Both the position numbers and the translations under genes were made by a program. A DNA stretch of 64,000 nt from positions 62,001 through 126,000 of the forward strand of contig NZ_FNNV01000008.1 of NCBI RefSeq assembly GCF_900106745.1, read 5' to 3'. Within the stretch, counting starts at the first letter, position 1. Every line of letters begins with the position of its first letter. Shown piece after piece: positions 16,790-24,719 of the stretch. The stretch is from Paenibacillus sp. CF384 (GTDB taxonomy: Bacteria > Bacillota > Bacilli > Paenibacillales > Paenibacillaceae). The notes beneath the pieces are model-generated. The model saw only the letters and a list, made by a program, of their open reading frames with translations, searched no databases and had not been told where the DNA came from.

Positions 16790-16999
16790 TTATTTAGGGT
16801 GACTTGAACCATAAAAAAACAGGCAGGTTGATTTTGAATAATTCTCATGATTTGTTGATGTGACTTTATCATCATCATGTGACTTAATAATAATGTCTTT
16901 ATCCAACAACTCTCCTTGCTGCCATACGTCAATAGGTCGTGTGAAAATCCTCATTCTTTCGAAATCCGCATGAGTAATAATTGGTCGAAGTTTAGGCAT
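16790..16999 (-). CDS. Small hypothetical protein
   Basis: A 69-residue minus-strand gene with a clear TTGGAGGA ribosome binding site 5 nt before its ATG (complement of 16997-16999). The protein starts M-P-K-L-R-P-I-I-T-H-A-D-F-E-R-M and has no membrane segment. No family is recognised. Gene structure is convincing because of the ribosome binding site and ordinary codon use. The 3' end abuts a hairpin repeat, which may end its transcript. Confidence 0.6.
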   Translation of the reverse strand: MPKLRPIITHADFERMRIFTRPIDVWQQGELLDKDIIIKSHDDDKVTSTNHENYSKSTCLFFYGSSHPK

Positions 17000-17069
17000 A
17001 AATCCTCCAAAGATGTTTTATTCAATTTACATTATTCTGGTAGCTAACTCAACTGCATCATGATGGCTT

Positions 17070-17104
17070 GAAGGCAACCAATCGACTATCGATCGGTTGC
17101 CTTC
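17070..17104. terminator. Strong bidirectional hairpin
   Basis: GAAGGCAACCAATCG (17070-17084) pairs with CGATCGGTTGCCTTC (17090-17104) with one mismatch and a 5-nt loop. The interval 17000-17284 otherwise shows only a TATAAT-like hexamer near 17201. Confidence 0.6.
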
Positions 17105-17296
17105 TGTCGTCGAAGGAGCACATGAGCGAGGTGAAATTAATGTAATTTAGATTTTGAAACAGTCAATCACCTAACTAATGGTTAACATCATTTTAATGGG
17201 CTATAATTGAGGCTAGCATCTTACGTCAATAGAAGCGTCATAGTATAGGGAATTGGATTAAATGGCTTACACATTATTTTTCGGTTGGTGACTCTA

Positions 17297-18892
17297 ATGA
17301 TAACGGAACTAAGAAACACCTATATTCATAATTCGCATCAAATATGTTTCGAAAAAAATTTAAATCCAAATGATTTGCCGTCCCCTAAAGACAAATTGCC
17401 GGAAAGTGTGTTGGAGCAAAAGAAGAGAAGTCTTGATTATACCATTTCCGTAGCAAGAAAGTTTATGACGAGGTTAATATCTGATTTGGATGGGACAGCC
17501 GTTTTGATCTGTATCACGGATCATGAAGGGTATATTTTGGAATTGTACGGGGATGAAATGATGAAGTGGCAAATTGAATCATTAGGTTTATCCACCGGAA
17601 TCAGATTAGAGGAAGAGAAAGTAGGCACGAATAGTATTGAAATGGCCTTAAGATTGGGACAATCAGCCCAACTTATCGGGTCAGACCATTTCTTCCGTTG
17701 TTTGCATGAAAGTGCTTGTTTCTCCGTGCCATTCCTTGATTCAGGCAAGATAAGCGGGACCATTACGATGATGATGGCTGCCAGTCATGTAAGTCCATAC
17801 CATCTAGGATTGCTCCAGTCTGCAGTAGATTCTATTGAACGAGAGGTCATAACCAAGAAGCAGAATAAGAAATTGCTAGTCTTGAATCAAGTGCTAATGG
17901 AAAACAGTCGAAACGGCGTCATTATGACCAATGAGGACGGCAAAATAGTTGAAATCAATCCTTATGCCCAAAAAGTATTGGCTAGTCAAAATGATGAACT
18001 ATGCAATCGTCAAATTGCAGAGGTAGCCATTATAGGAGAATTCATGGAAAATGTGTTGAGAGGCAGTGAAAAGTATGAAGATATCGAAATATCGATATCG
18101 AATAAAAATTTTCTATTTGACTCCTTCCCCATCTACGATGAATCCAATCAAATAATCGGTGCCTTTGGCCAGTTTAGAGATATTACAGACAGACTAGTCT
18201 TAGAAAGACAACTCATGCTAAGCGAGAAATTGTCAGCTATCGGCAAAATCGGCGCAGGACTTGCGCATGAGATCAGAAATCCGCTTACGTCAATCATAGG
18301 TTTATTAGCGCTCCTTAAACAAAATTTCAAAACAGCTGACCACAAGCAAAAAGACTATTTTAGAATTATCTTTAGTGAATTAGAAAGAATCAAAAATCTT
18401 GTTCAGCAATTCGTAATGATGGCGAAACCTGATCAAAAAGAAATTTTAAAAACTAGTGTAAGCCTACATGCACTTATTGAAGATACTTTGGCTTTAATGG
18501 AAAGTGACTTCTATAGTAAAAACATAAAGATTCAGTATCGACCATTTTATAAAGATGAGATTCACATCGATAAGGACAAAATCAAACAGGTCATTCTAAA
18601 TATGTTGCAAAATTCCTACGATGCCGTCGACTTTGATGGGAACATATCCGTTGTGATCCAACAGAGCCAATTGGATAATGGGATTGAAATTGTAATCAGA
18701 GACGATGGATATGGAATGGATAAAGATACGCTGGAGAAGCTATCTACTCCTTTTCATTCAACGAAAAAATACGGATTAGGTCTAGGCTTATCGATGAGCT
18801 ATAGTATTATCGAGTGGCATGGAGGAAGAATAAAAGTAGAAAGTGAGCATGGAAAAGGGACAACCTTTATCATTTGGCTGCCGCAAACTTAA
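17297..18892 (+). CDS. Orphan sensor histidine kinase (GAF-PAS-HisKA-HATPase)
   Basis: The roughly 531-residue protein has a GAF domain (about 55-190) like that of AcoR-type activators (K-V-G-T-N-S-I-E-M-A-L, then G-S-D-H-F), a PAS domain (about 200-305, I-M-T-N-E-D-G-K-I), a HisKA dimerisation helix with phosphoacceptor His324 in G-L-A-H-E-I-R-N-P-L, and an ATPase domain with N-M-L-Q-N-S-Y-D-A, D-D-G-Y-G-M-D and G-L-G-L-G-L-S. It has no membrane segment, so it senses a cytoplasmic ligand. No response regulator is adjacent. The N-terminal part resembles sporulation-type kinases of Bacillales, and a phosphorelay role is possible. ATG 17297 is the likeliest start; TTG 17285 and GTG 17288 are alternatives. 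Confidence 0.85.
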   Translation: MITELRNTYIHNSHQICFEKNLNPNDLPSPKDKLPESVLEQKKRSLDYTISVARKFMTRLISDLDGTAVLICITDHEGYILELYGDEMMKWQIESLGLSTGIRLEEEKVGTNSIEMALRLGQSAQLIGSDHFFRCLHESACFSVPFLDSGKISGTITMMMAASHVSPYHLGLLQSAVDSIEREVITKKQNKKLLVLNQVLMENSRNGVIMTNEDGKIVEINPYAQKVLASQNDELCNRQIAEVAIIGEFMENVLRGSEKYEDIEISISNKNFLFDSFPIYDESNQIIGAFGQFRDITDRLVLERQLMLSEKLSAIGKIGAGLAHEIRNPLTSIIGLLALLKQNFKTADHKQKDYFRIIFSELERIKNLVQQFVMMAKPDQKEILKTSVSLHALIEDTLALMESDFYSKNIKIQYRPFYKDEIHIDKDKIKQVILNMLQNSYDAVDFDGNISVVIQQSQLDNGIEIVIRDDGYGMDKDTLEKLSTPFHSTKKYGLGLGLSMSYSIIEWHGGRIKVESEHGKGTTFIIWLPQT

Positions 18893-18937
18893 TATACACA
18901 CTACCCAGTACCATCAATAGTCATTTCGGTAAGTTCA

Positions 18938-19000
18938 TAAAGGTAACGGGACAATAGACAAAACAGACAACAGGCTGCCGACCGGCAGCCTGTTCGCCTT
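18938..19000. repeat. Dispersed hairpin repeat acting as bidirectional terminator
   Basis: Unit GGTAACGGGACAATAGACAA is followed by the perfect stem ACAGGCTGCCG (18970-18980) with CGGCAGCCTGT (18983-18993). It lies between convergent genes. Confidence 0.75.
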
Positions 19001-19008
19001 TATTTAAT

Positions 19009-20271
19009 TCATTCGCCTTGCAAATTTGCGAACGAGGCGTGTTCTTTATCGAAATAATAGCGTCGATAGTTGCGAACGTGTCCGAAGAAATAGCGCGAGA
19101 CGCTGATAAATCGCTTCATATTCATATCCTTGTTGTACCAAATCGAACGGATTACATTCTTTTGTTTATAATGCTGCTCGATCTCAGCCGATAACGCCGG
19201 ATCGGTGATGTAACGCTTTAATACCATCTTCGGCACATTCGTCCATAGCGCAGAAGTTTGTCCGTACACGCAATCGGTTTCTTTGCCGTAAACGACTTGG
19301 TCCACGAGCGCTGCAATCATGTTCAGACCTGCTGCCCGGACAAACAAACTGCTTCTACCCAATCTCGGGTTGATTTCGAACATCATGTATTTGCCCGTCC
19401 TGCTGTCGAACTTCATGTCGATATTGGAATAACCGACATAACCGATGTTTTCCAAGAACTCCTTGACCTTTGCATAAATATCCTGATCGAAGCGGCTAAT
19501 GATAGCGGCGTAGTTACCGAGTGTCTTGGGTGCATACTCTTCGAGTACGGGCTGGCCGAGACACATCATTTTAACGTTTCCATGATCGTCGGAGTAGCTG
19601 TTGATTACACGCATGGCACTGTCGCCGCCCGGGATAAATTCTTGGATAATCAATTTCCCGTTATAATCGGAGCTGTTCATATTGCGTACCATGGTCAAAT
19701 AGTCTTCTGGCTTGTCAAAAAAGAAGACCTTCTTCTTACCTTCAAAGTGACAATGAAGGTATTCATAAGCATTGCTATTCTCGGGCTTTACTACGATCGG
19801 AAATTGGAAATCCATGCGCTCTAACGCGATTTCACGCTCATTCGGTTCGCAAACGACCGTCTTAGGGTAGTCTAAACCGAATCGTTCGCACAAGGCGTAG
19901 AACTTGTCTTTGGTATCGAGCGTTTCCAGCAGCTTGTCCGATAAGAAGTGATTCGCTATCAGACCTTTGAACTTGTCATAATGTCGCGATAACATCCCCG
20001 CATAATAATCCGAACAAGGAATAACGATCAATTTCTTATTTGGTTCAGCATGCTTCTCCAAGATGGACAACAAAGCGTTAGGGAATACGTCCTCTTGGTC
20101 GAAGCGATCTATTTGGACAAGTTCGAACAAATGGCTGTGCATGGTTGGAATCAACAGCCGCGTACAGAGTAGGAGCGGTTTAACCTTGTAGGTTTCGTGG
20201 ATCAGTCTGACATTACCGTAGGCGTTCTCATCGCTGCCAAGTATGATGGGTAGAAAATTGGGTGTATTCAT
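19009..20271 (-). CDS. ATP-grasp carboxylate-amine ligase
   Basis: This 420-residue cytoplasmic protein has an ATP-grasp fold: a pre-ATP domain, a lid region with F-P-I-V-V-K-P-E-N-S-N-A, and metal/ATP ligands in N-I-D-M-K-F-D and F-E-I-N-P-R-L-G-R-S. It resembles the D-aspartate ligase/carboxylate-amine ligase group that joins an amino acid to a carboxylate. The substrate is not determinable from sequence. The ATG at 20271 is chosen because GAGGAG lies about 6 nt upstream on the minus strand; an upstream ATG (20304) lacks this. A TATAAT hexamer sits near 20318 on the minus strand. It is transcribed towards the kinase gene. Confidence 0.75.
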   Translation of the reverse strand: MNTPNFLPIILGSDENAYGNVRLIHETYKVKPLLLCTRLLIPTMHSHLFELVQIDRFDQEDVFPNALLSILEKHAEPNKKLIVIPCSDYYAGMLSRHYDKFKGLIANHFLSDKLLETLDTKDKFYALCERFGLDYPKTVVCEPNEREIALERMDFQFPIVVKPENSNAYEYLHCHFEGKKKVFFFDKPEDYLTMVRNMNSSDYNGKLIIQEFIPGGDSAMRVINSYSDDHGNVKMMCLGQPVLEEYAPKTLGNYAAIISRFDQDIYAKVKEFLENIGYVGYSNIDMKFDSRTGKYMMFEINPRLGRSSLFVRAAGLNMIAALVDQVVYGKETDCVYGQTSALWTNVPKMVLKRYITDPALSAEIEQHYKQKNVIRSIWYNKDMNMKRFISVSRYFFGHVRNYRRYYFDKEHASFANLQGE

Positions 20272-20394
20272 AAGTTCTCCTCGTTTATCAAATTCTTGGT
20301 TCATTGTTCTTATTATAGCTTAATTAGTCTTTGTGTTTCGAGAAGCTCTACTATCTAATTTTGCAGGAATTTGTTGGAACAAAGTAGAAGCTAG

Positions 20395-20535
20395 GTACTT
20401 AACAACTCAACGCTGAAGGATTTCGAAGGAACCGAGATTCTGTTGGATTCCAATAATGGTGCGGCACAAGCTCCCCCGCCTGCTTATTTCCCGAGATTAA
20501 AGAAGCGCAATATAACTACGATGGAGTGTGACTAG
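20395..20535 (+). pseudogene. Possible gene tail fragment
   Basis: A plus-strand frame of 46 codons without a start reads as plausible protein (T-L-K-D-F-E-G-T-E-I-L-L-D-S-N-N-G, then P-P-P-A-Y-F-P-R-L-K-K-R) and ends at TAG 20533-20535, just before the next gene. It may be the remnant of the C-terminus of a lost upstream gene. No family is recognised. Confidence 0.3.
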
Positions 20536-20538
20536 AAC

Positions 20539-21558
20539 GTGGAGAAACTGAAGCTGATAAGTACCGAGAAAGAATATATTTTTGAAGAAGGGCAGCCTTT
20601 TCAAAGCAGCCATGCCTCGACGGTTGCAGTACTGCCCAATGGTAATGTGGTTGTGGCATGGTTTGCCGGCATGCACGAGAAATCCAGCGATGTGGCCATT
20701 TGGATGTCCACGCGTACCGGAGGGACCTGGTCAGTTCCGTATAAGGCGGCTGACGAGGAGGGGATTGCCCATTGGAACCCTGTATTATTTGTTCAGGGAG
20801 ACACCTTAGTATTGTTCTATAAAGTCGGCCATGAAATCACGGATTGGTATACGCGAGTCACCTATTCTGAAGATGACGGGCGAACTTGGACAGAGCCGCG
20901 CGAATTAGTTCCAGGGGATGTTGGGGGACGTGGTCCTGTGAGGAATAAACCGATTGCATTGAAGGATGGCACGATATTGGCCCCGTCATCGATAGAGCGG
21001 CACGATCCTTCTGCTGCAGGAAAACAGATCTGGGAAGCATTTGTTGATATCTCGCGTGACAATGGGCTAACGTGGACGATGAGCGAGCTTGTGCCTATGA
21101 ATATAGGTGAATATGTAGGCACGGATCATTGGTTCGCCAAAGGACTCATTCAGCCAACCTTGTGGTCTTCAGGAGGAGAACGCGTACATATGCTTCTTCG
21201 CAGCACGGAAGGCGTGATTTACCGCAGCGACTCGCGTGATAATGGACAGACTTGGTGCCAAGCCTATCCCACTTCGCTGCCGAATAACAACAGCGGAATA
21301 GATGTGACCTTAATGGACAATGGCAAGTTAGCGCTTATTTTTAATCCGGTTGCGGGATATGCAACGGATAGCCCTCGTACACCGCTAGTGGTTCGATTTT
21401 CGAGCGATAACGGTCTTACTTGGGGCGACGAGATAGTGTTGGAGAACGAACCGGGTGAATACTCCTATCCGGCAATCGTTTCCCAAGATAATCAACTGTA
21501 CCTTACCTATACATGGAAACGGGATAGGATCGCATTTTGGAAAATAACGCTCACCTGA
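20539..21558 (+). CDS. Sialidase-superfamily (BNR repeat) glycoside hydrolase
   Basis: The 339-residue protein is a six-bladed beta-propeller with several Asp-box (BNR) motifs: S-E-D-D-G-R-T-W, S-R-D-N-G-L-T-W, S-R-D-N-G-Q-T-W and S-S-D-N-G-L-T-W. The superfamily includes exo-alpha-sialidases and several newer families acting on other sugars. The R-G-P-V-R-N-K-P segment is typical of short bacterial members. No signal peptide is present, so it acts in the cytoplasm on an imported oligosaccharide. It lies just upstream of a LacI regulator and an ABC sugar importer and ought to process their substrate. GTG 20539 is the start. Confidence 0.75.
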   Translation: MEKLKLISTEKEYIFEEGQPFQSSHASTVAVLPNGNVVVAWFAGMHEKSSDVAIWMSTRTGGTWSVPYKAADEEGIAHWNPVLFVQGDTLVLFYKVGHEITDWYTRVTYSEDDGRTWTEPRELVPGDVGGRGPVRNKPIALKDGTILAPSSIERHDPSAAGKQIWEAFVDISRDNGLTWTMSELVPMNIGEYVGTDHWFAKGLIQPTLWSSGGERVHMLLRSTEGVIYRSDSRDNGQTWCQAYPTSLPNNNSGIDVTLMDNGKLALIFNPVAGYATDSPRTPLVVRFSSDNGLTWGDEIVLENEPGEYSYPAIVSQDNQLYLTYTWKRDRIAFWKITLT

Positions 21559-21658
21559 TATTATCCTGCATGTAATGTCAGGCGACATGGTATAGGGTCG
21601 AGGGATAGAATGGCAAATTAGAAAAATGGGTACGTTAGTACAAAGAGTAAAGCAAGCA

Positions 21659-21690
21659 AGGGCCGTGGAAAGTATCCACAGCCCTTTTTC
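21659..21690 (+). terminator. Rho-independent terminator
   Basis: AGGGCCGTGGA (21659-21669) pairs with TCCACAGCCCT (21675-21685), followed by TTTTT. It ends the sialidase-type gene's transcript. Confidence 0.85.
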
Positions 21691-21729
21691 GTGAGAAATG
21701 ATATTATAACGATTTAAATAAAAGCGGGT

Positions 21730-21787
21730 AAAATTTATCGATAAATTTTCGATAATTAGTGACAGTATTATAGACTCTTGTTATAAT
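21730..21787 (+). promoter_or_regulatory. Twin-operator promoter of the LacI regulator gene
   Basis: A perfect 20-bp palindrome, AAAATTTATCGATAAATTTT (21730-21749), is followed by a second site, TTTTCGATAA (21746-21755), with centres 11 bp apart. A promoter with GTGACA (21759-21764), a 17-nt spacer and TATAAT (21782-21787) follows directly. The same layout precedes the binding-protein gene at 23141. The interval 21559-21895 holds only this and the terminator. Confidence 0.7.
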
Positions 21788-21895
21788 GACGGCAGGGGAG
21801 AAATCGCTACATGGACATATTCATGAAGTTTTGGTGTATTACTCCATATGATATAATAAGAAAGAATATTAGGGCTGTTTCACTGTTGTGAAATC

Positions 21896-22948
21896 ATGAC
21901 TTCTAGGAGAAAGAGAAGTGCTGCTATTGTGGCTAAGATTAAAGAAATTGCAGAGAAAATGAACATATCAGTAAGCACGGTATATAAAGCTTTAAGCGAT
22001 GCAGAAGACGTAAACCCGGAAACGAAAAAGAAAATATTGAAAACGGCGATTAACATGGGCTATGTTGCCAAGCGCAAAGGAGATAATCACAAACGGATCT
22101 GCGTCTTTATCGACCAGCCGGAGGATAATCATGTGCAGTATTTCGATTATGAGGTCATGATGGCTTTCAAGCGTAATGCCATTCATAGTGGGCATGAAGT
22201 ATCTATCATGTCACTGGATTATACGTTGAATCATTCGAAATCCTTCGATGAATTGATGGATGAATATCAATTCGACGGTGCCGTCATATTAGGTTTGAGC
22301 AATTTCAATCCCTATTTCGAACAGTTGAAAACGACAAGCCATCCTGTGGTCATTCTGGATAACTTCCTGGACAACCCCATGGTTGCCAGCGTATGCTGCG
22401 ACAACATGAAAGGGATGAAGCTTGCGATTGATCATCTGGTTGATTTGGGCCACACTCGTATCGGTTTTATTAACGGTCAGAATGACGCCTATGTATGCAA
22501 GGAAAGGTTGGGCGGGTATATCAGCAGTATTGCGTTGCGCGGAATTGCATTCGACCCTGAACTTGTATGCAATGGCAACTTTACGGAGGAATCGGCGGCT
22601 CCCTTAGCACGTCATTTAGTCAGCATGGGCGTGACGGCGATTATGTGCTGCAACGACATGCTCGCTATTGGTGCGATTAAGGAATTAATGGGGATGGGGC
22701 TTAACGTTCCGGGAGACATCAGCGTAGTCGGATTTGATGATATCAAATTATCAAGCTACATCACGCCGAAGTTGACCACGGTTCATACGGATCTCAGTCA
22801 AATGGGAGAGAAGCTCTTTATTGTTCTGGAGCTGATGATGAAAGACAACCGACTGGATATGTCGCTACAGCCTTCGTACCTGGAAGTTAGGGAATCTACG
22901 TCAACCGTTAATAGCAGAGCTGAATGGCTGGATAGCCGGAGCGGCTAG
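21896..22948 (+). CDS. LacI family transcriptional regulator
   Basis: The 350-residue protein has an N-terminal LacI helix-turn-helix (I-K-E-I-A-E-K-M-N-I-S-V-S-T-V-Y-K-A-L-S) and a periplasmic-binding-protein-like effector domain with H-T-R-I-G-F-I-N-G, A-I-M-C-C-N-D-M-L-A-I-G and I-S-V-V-G-F-D-D. It probably controls the adjacent sugar ABC operon and itself through the TTATCGATAA sites found before both. The recognition helix carries V-S-T-V-Y-K rather than the common V-S-T-V-S-R, in line with a distinct operator. The start is uncertain: ATG 21896 has a poor ribosome binding site; GTG 21929 would begin right at the helix-turn-helix. Confidence 0.85.
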   Translation: MTSRRKRSAAIVAKIKEIAEKMNISVSTVYKALSDAEDVNPETKKKILKTAINMGYVAKRKGDNHKRICVFIDQPEDNHVQYFDYEVMMAFKRNAIHSGHEVSIMSLDYTLNHSKSFDELMDEYQFDGAVILGLSNFNPYFEQLKTTSHPVVILDNFLDNPMVASVCCDNMKGMKLAIDHLVDLGHTRIGFINGQNDAYVCKERLGGYISSIALRGIAFDPELVCNGNFTEESAAPLARHLVSMGVTAIMCCNDMLAIGAIKELMGMGLNVPGDISVVGFDDIKLSSYITPKLTTVHTDLSQMGEKLFIVLELMMKDNRLDMSLQPSYLEVRESTSTVNSRAEWLDSRSG

Positions 22949-22998
22949 TTATCACCTTATGATGACAGCAACGGATATGATATCGCTCCAACTTTTCT

Positions 22999-23023
22999 GC
23001 CGAACGGGTTCGGCGGACTTTTT
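22999..23023 (+). terminator. Small hairpin terminator
   Basis: GCCGAAC (22999-23005) faces GTTCGGC (23008-23014) followed by a T run. It lies about 50 nt after the regulator's stop codon. Confidence 0.5.
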
Positions 23024-23052
23024 CCCATGTGAATGACGATGGCATTTATAGC

Positions 23053-23116
23053 AGCACAATGAAGGATGAGACACCTGAAGGTCTAGGCGTCTCATCCTTT
23101 CATTGTGCTTTTTTTT
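23053..23116 (+). terminator. Long-stem terminator
   Basis: AGCACAATGAAGGATGAGAC (23053-23072) pairs with the stretch 23089-23109 with one bulged base, followed by eight T residues. It insulates the regulator from the transport operon. Confidence 0.9.
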
Positions 23117-23140
23117 GCATGGGTGCGAACATAGATCGCA

Positions 23141-23199
23141 ATTATTTATCGATAATTTATCGATAAATAATTGACAATATTATAGGCGGTTGTTATGAT
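23141..23199 (+). promoter_or_regulatory. Twin-operator promoter of the sugar transport operon
   Basis: Two TTATCGATAA sites (23146-23155 and 23157-23166) have centres 11 bp apart and end just before a near-consensus promoter: TTGACA (23171-23176), a 17-nt spacer and TATGAT (23194-23199). Operator spacing and even the spacer sequence resemble the regulator's own promoter at 21730. Confidence 0.75.
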
Positions 23200-23209
23200 G
23201 GACCAAGAT

Positions 23210-23239
23210 TCAAATCGATCACTGCGATGATCGATTTGA
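23210..23239 (+). other. Hairpin at the 5' end of the transport operon mRNA
   Basis: TCAAATCGATC (23210-23220) and GATCGATTTGA (23229-23239) form a perfect 11-bp stem with an 8-nt loop. It begins about 11 nt after the -10 box, that is within a few bases of the expected transcription start. It could be an RNA-stabilising 5' stem or a further protein-binding palindrome. The whole gene-free interval 22949-23335 holds this, two terminators and the promoter. Confidence 0.6.
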
Positions 23240-23335
23240 CGTTCAAGGAGGTGAGCGGAGTTAGCCGGTATCCGTCGTTTTCGTGATAAATGATCAGGTG
23301 GGTTGAATGAAAAAAATCGATATGTGGAGGTTAAC

Positions 23336-24646
23336 ATGAAGAAGAAATCAGGTCTCATTCTTGCGATGGTTGTTATGCTTACTTTGGCGGCTTGTGGCAA
23401 TGGCAATAATGAAAGTGCTTCCAAAAACAACAGCGACACAGCTGTCAGCGAGCCGGCACCGGCCGCCGGTGAGTCGGCGGAGAATGAAAAAAGCTTGAAA
23501 CCAGAAGAAGGCGCAACGATTCGCTGGTGGGGAAATAAAGAAGATCTGGAATGGATGAAATTCGTAGGCGATGCATTTACCAAGCAATATGGCGTGGCAA
23601 TTGAATATACAGATCAATCTACGGTGGATGCGTTTCAAAAACTTCAGACCGATGGGCCAGCCGGGTTGGGACCGGATTTATTTACCTCCGCCCATAACAA
23701 CACTGGAACGCTAGCGGCATCGGGTGTACTTATGGAAAATTATTTTACGGATGAGTATAAAGAAATGTTTGTTAAGGAAGCGATAGACGGCACTTCCTAT
23801 AAAGATGTTCTATATGGCTATCCGTTAAGTATTGAGACTTATGCGCTGTTATACAATAAAGACTTGGTCAAGGAAGTTCCTAAGACGATGGATGAATTGA
23901 TTGAACAATCAAAGTCATTCACGGATGTGAAGCAGAATAAATTCGGTTTTATGCTGCAAGCGGATGACTTCTATTATGTCCATGCCTTCCTTGCGGGTTA
24001 CGGTGGTTATGTGTTTGGCAGCAACAATACAGACCCAACCGACCTATCGGGATTGAATAGCGATGGCGCGATAAAGGCCGGCAACTTGCTGCAACGCATA
24101 CACAAAGAAATATTGCCATTAAGCGTAGAGGACATGACGTTTGATATTATCAGTTCCATGTTCAATGAAGGCAAGCTGATGTTTCGGATTGGTGCTCCGC
24201 CGGACTTGAAGAGCATTCGAGAAGCAGGTGTGAATTTCGGCATCGTACCGTTCCCTCTGCTTGAGACGGGTGAGCATCCGAAGAGCTTCTCCAATGTAAA
24301 ATCCATCTATCAGAGTGCCTATAGCAAATATCCGGATGCTGCTTCTCTTCTGGCGCAGTTTGCCACTTCGGAGGAGATGCTGCTGAAGCGTTTCGAAATG
24401 GTTGGTCAGATTCCCGCTATAAAAAAACTATGGGATAGCGATGCAATCAAAAACGATCCTAACGTAGCCCCATTCATGGAGCAGGTCAAATATTCCATTC
24501 CGATGCCGAACATTCCGGCGAACAATTCGATGTGGGTGCCGATGCAGCAAGCGTATAATCTCATTTGGAATAAGAATGCAGATCCCAAGACGGCGTTGGA
24601 TCAGGCGGTTGCCAATCTTAAGGACTCCCTTGCAGCCGCAAAATAA
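23336..24646 (+). CDS. Sugar ABC transporter, solute-binding lipoprotein
   Basis: This 436-residue family 1 extracellular solute-binding protein has a lipoprotein signal with L-A-A-C, a Ser/Ala/Glu-rich linker, and the maltose-binding-protein type core (I-R-W-W-G-N-K-E-D-L, G-P-D-L-F, Y-G-Y-P-L-S-I-E-T-Y-A-L-L-Y-N-K-D-L). It tethers outside the membrane and delivers an oligosaccharide to the two permeases that follow. ATG 23336 is chosen with GGAGG 7-8 nt upstream; an upstream TTG (23303) is not needed. Substrate is unknown; the neighbouring sialidase-fold enzyme is the best clue. Confidence 0.88.
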   Translation: MKKKSGLILAMVVMLTLAACGNGNNESASKNNSDTAVSEPAPAAGESAENEKSLKPEEGATIRWWGNKEDLEWMKFVGDAFTKQYGVAIEYTDQSTVDAFQKLQTDGPAGLGPDLFTSAHNNTGTLAASGVLMENYFTDEYKEMFVKEAIDGTSYKDVLYGYPLSIETYALLYNKDLVKEVPKTMDELIEQSKSFTDVKQNKFGFMLQADDFYYVHAFLAGYGGYVFGSNNTDPTDLSGLNSDGAIKAGNLLQRIHKEILPLSVEDMTFDIISSMFNEGKLMFRIGAPPDLKSIREAGVNFGIVPFPLLETGEHPKSFSNVKSIYQSAYSKYPDAASLLAQFATSEEMLLKRFEMVGQIPAIKKLWDSDAIKNDPNVAPFMEQVKYSIPMPNIPANNSMWVPMQQAYNLIWNKNADPKTALDQAVANLKDSLAAAK

Positions 24647-24658
24647 AGGAAGCGTGCG

Positions 24659-24690
24659 CGAACTACTGTAGGTATTTCTGCAGTAGTTCG
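24659..24690 (+). other. Intercistronic hairpin between binding protein and permease genes
   Basis: CGAACTACTG (24659-24668) and CAGTAGTTCG (24681-24690) form a perfect 10-bp stem without a T tract. Such structures after solute-binding-protein genes commonly protect the upstream mRNA segment so that more binding protein than permease is made. Confidence 0.6.
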
Positions 24691-24719
24691 TAATCTACAC
24701 GGGAAGGTGATTTACGAAC

